A stretch of DNA of 6,053 bases, from assembly GCA_002490315.1 (NCBI GenBank), contig DLKG01000078.1:1-6053 (forward strand), in the 5' to 3' direction. Below, one piece after another: positions 4,642-6,053 of the stretch (positions are counted from its first letter, which is position 1; each line of letters begins with the position of its first letter). The notes below the pieces were generated by a model. That model was not told where the DNA came from and did no database searches. It worked only from the letters and a program-made list of their open reading frames with translations. The DNA is from Prevotella sp. UBA7594 (GTDB taxonomy: Bacteria > Bacteroidota > Bacteroidia > Bacteroidales > Bacteroidaceae). The translations under genes were made by a program, and so were the position numbers.

Positions 4642-6027
4642 ATGACACTCATCAAATCCATTTCAGGCATCCGCGGCACCATCGGCGGACACACGGGCGA
4701 CACTCTCAACCCGCTTGACATCGTTAAGTTTACTACTGCATACGCAACCTTCATGAAGCGCCGTGCAAACAAGGGCGAGCGCTCGAAGATTGTTGTAGGA
4801 CGCGACGCACGCATCTCAGGCGACATGGTGCGCAAAATCGTGTGCGGCACTCTCATGGGTATGGGCATCGACGTTGTCGACATCGACCTCGCCACAACTC
4901 CTACCACGGAGCTTGCCGTGCGTTGGACGGGCGCCATTGGCGGCATCATAATCACAGCAAGCCACAACCCACGCCAATGGAATGCCCTCAAGCTGCTTAA
5001 CGCCGAGGGAGAGTTTCTTACGAAGGCTGACGGCAACGAGGTGCTTGCCATCGCCGACAAGGAAGACTTCGACTATGCCGACGTTGACAATCTCGGCTCT
5101 TATACACGCGACGACTCCTTCAACCAGCGCCACATCGACAGCGTGCTCGCTCTCGAACTGGCTGACGTTGACGCCATACGCAACGCCCACTTCAAGGTGT
5201 GCGTGGACACCATCAACAGTGTCGGCGGCATCATCCTGCCCGACCTGCTCAAGGCGCTCGGCGTGGAATACACGCTGCTCAACGGCACTCCCAACGGCGA
5301 CTTCGCACACAACCCGGAGCCGCTGGAGAAGAATCTTCAGGGCATCATGGACGAGATGAAGAGCGGCAAGTACGATCTCGGCATCGTCGTTGACCCGGAT
5401 GTAGACCGTCTCGCGTTCATCTGTGAGGACGGACACATGTTTGGCGAGGAATACACGCTCGTCAGTGTTGCCGACTACGTGCTCTCACACAAGCCTGGCA
5501 ACACCGTCAGCAACCTCTCTTCCACACGCGCACTGCGCGACGTCACGGAGCGTCACGGCGGCAAGTACACGGCTGCGGCAGTGGGCGAGGTGAACGTCAC
5601 GACGAAGATGAAGGAGGTTGGCGCCGTCATTGGCGGTGAGGGCAACGGCGGAGTAATCTACCCCGAAAGCCACTACGGACGCGACGCTCTCGTGGGCATC
5701 GCTCTCTTCCTCTCGTCGCTCGCACAGAAGAAATGCACGGCAAGCCAGCTACGTGCCACCTTCCCCAACTATTTCATCGCGAAGAACCGCATCGATCTCA
5801 CGCCTACTACCGACATCGACGCCATACTCGGCAAGGTGAAGGAGATGTTCGCCAATGAGAAGATTACGGACATCGACGGTGTGAAGATTGACTTCGCCGA
5901 CAAGTGGGTTCACCTCCGCAAGTCGAACACCGAACCTATCATTCGCGTCTACAGTGAGGCTGCCACTATGGAGGAGGCAGACAAGCTCGGCAAGAAGCTC
6001 ATGCAGGTGGTGTACGATATGCAATAA
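4642..6027 (+). CDS. glmM: Alpha-D-phosphohexomutase, probable phosphoglucosamine mutase
   Basis: This 461-residue cytoplasmic enzyme is a complete four-domain phosphohexomutase. The catalytic serine loop is TASHNP with Ser107, the metal loop is DPDVDR with Asp251, Asp253 and Asp255, the sugar-binding loop is GEGNGG at 332-337 (Glu333, Asn335), and the C-terminal phosphate loop is RKSNTEPIIR at 426-435. The family moves phosphate between C1 and C6 of a hexose. In Bacteroidales this protein is usually annotated as GlmM, which makes glucosamine-1-phosphate for UDP-GlcNAc, peptidoglycan and lipopolysaccharide. The loop GEGNGG differs from the GE-x-SGH of typical GlmM/PMM/PGM enzymes, so phosphoglucomutase or phosphomannomutase activity remains possible. 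The ATG at 4642 gives the expected N-terminus, ISGIRGTIGG. The 26 nt after the stop contain no complete terminator before the window ends. Confidence 0.88.
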   Translation: MTLIKSISGIRGTIGGHTGDTLNPLDIVKFTTAYATFMKRRANKGERSKIVVGRDARISGDMVRKIVCGTLMGMGIDVVDIDLATTPTTELAVRWTGAIGGIIITASHNPRQWNALKLLNAEGEFLTKADGNEVLAIADKEDFDYADVDNLGSYTRDDSFNQRHIDSVLALELADVDAIRNAHFKVCVDTINSVGGIILPDLLKALGVEYTLLNGTPNGDFAHNPEPLEKNLQGIMDEMKSGKYDLGIVVDPDVDRLAFICEDGHMFGEEYTLVSVADYVLSHKPGNTVSNLSSTRALRDVTERHGGKYTAAAVGEVNVTTKMKEVGAVIGGEGNGGVIYPESHYGRDALVGIALFLSSLAQKKCTASQLRATFPNYFIAKNRIDLTPTTDIDAILGKVKEMFANEKITDIDGVKIDFADKWVHLRKSNTEPIIRVYSEAATMEEADKLGKKLMQVVYDMQ

Positions 6028-6053
6028 ACACCCAAAATAACTGGGAGAGGGGG

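Noticed and set aside
4816..5436. Minus-strand open frame of 206 codons opposite glmM
   Set aside because: Antisense shadow of a conserved enzyme, with no supported start signal or domain.
6031..6045. Possible hairpin CCCA...TGGG after glmM
   Set aside because: A 4-bp stem with a 7-nt loop and no T-run before the window ends; too weak to call a terminator.

Overview
The window looks like chromosomal DNA from a Bacteroidales bacterium, most likely Prevotella or a close relative. The reasons are the protein families present (a GIN/DUF2807 'GSGD' lipoprotein, a DUF4827-type lipoprotein, a Bacteroidales-type phosphohexomutase), a Bacteroidetes-style -7 promoter box (TAnnTTTG), A-rich leaders instead of strong Shine-Dalgarno sites, and short lipoprotein signal peptides. 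This assignment is inference from family content; no phylogenetic marker such as rRNA is present. All six genes are on the + strand.

Left edge (1-221): no gene is supported. Positions 1-93 hold three tandem 31-bp repeats with an internal 12+7+12 structure. They decay into related words to about 134, and an AT-rich leader follows.

Inositol-lipid pair (222-1740): a CDP-alcohol phosphatidyltransferase (222-872) is followed by a PAP2_3/Aur1-like membrane enzyme (about 913-1740). As I recall, this pairing matches the Bacteroides inositol-lipid locus. There, a CDP-alcohol phosphotransferase makes phosphatidylinositol phosphate, and an Aur1-like enzyme moves the inositol-phosphate headgroup to ceramide. 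The inositol-phosphate synthase and the lipid-phosphate phosphatase expected to complete the pathway are not in the window. Short GGRAGTTAWC-type repeats follow the stop codons of both genes.

GIN lipoprotein (1898-2752): a predicted lipoprotein with eight GSGD turns about 20 residues apart, as in a beta-helix. Its DNA is a 60-bp-period array with almost invariant codons at the motif.

Right block (2827-6027): a DHH/DHHA1 phosphoesterase of the NrnA type, a DUF4827-like lipoprotein with FKBP-like sequence, and a phosphohexomutase that is probably GlmM. The first gene has a TAACTTTG box ending only 6 nt before its ATG, which predicts a leaderless or nearly leaderless transcript. A strong intrinsic terminator lies between the lipoprotein gene and glmM, leaving only 18 nt before the glmM start. 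A DHH phosphoesterase near glmM suggests a possible link between cyclic-di-AMP turnover and cell-wall precursor supply.

Most of the window is housekeeping or envelope biology. I see no insertion sequence, CRISPR array, tRNA, rRNA or phage gene. The least ordinary signals are the spacer repeats, the codon-frozen GSGD array with its cysteine register, the leaderless promoter arrangement and the terminator squeezed against glmM.
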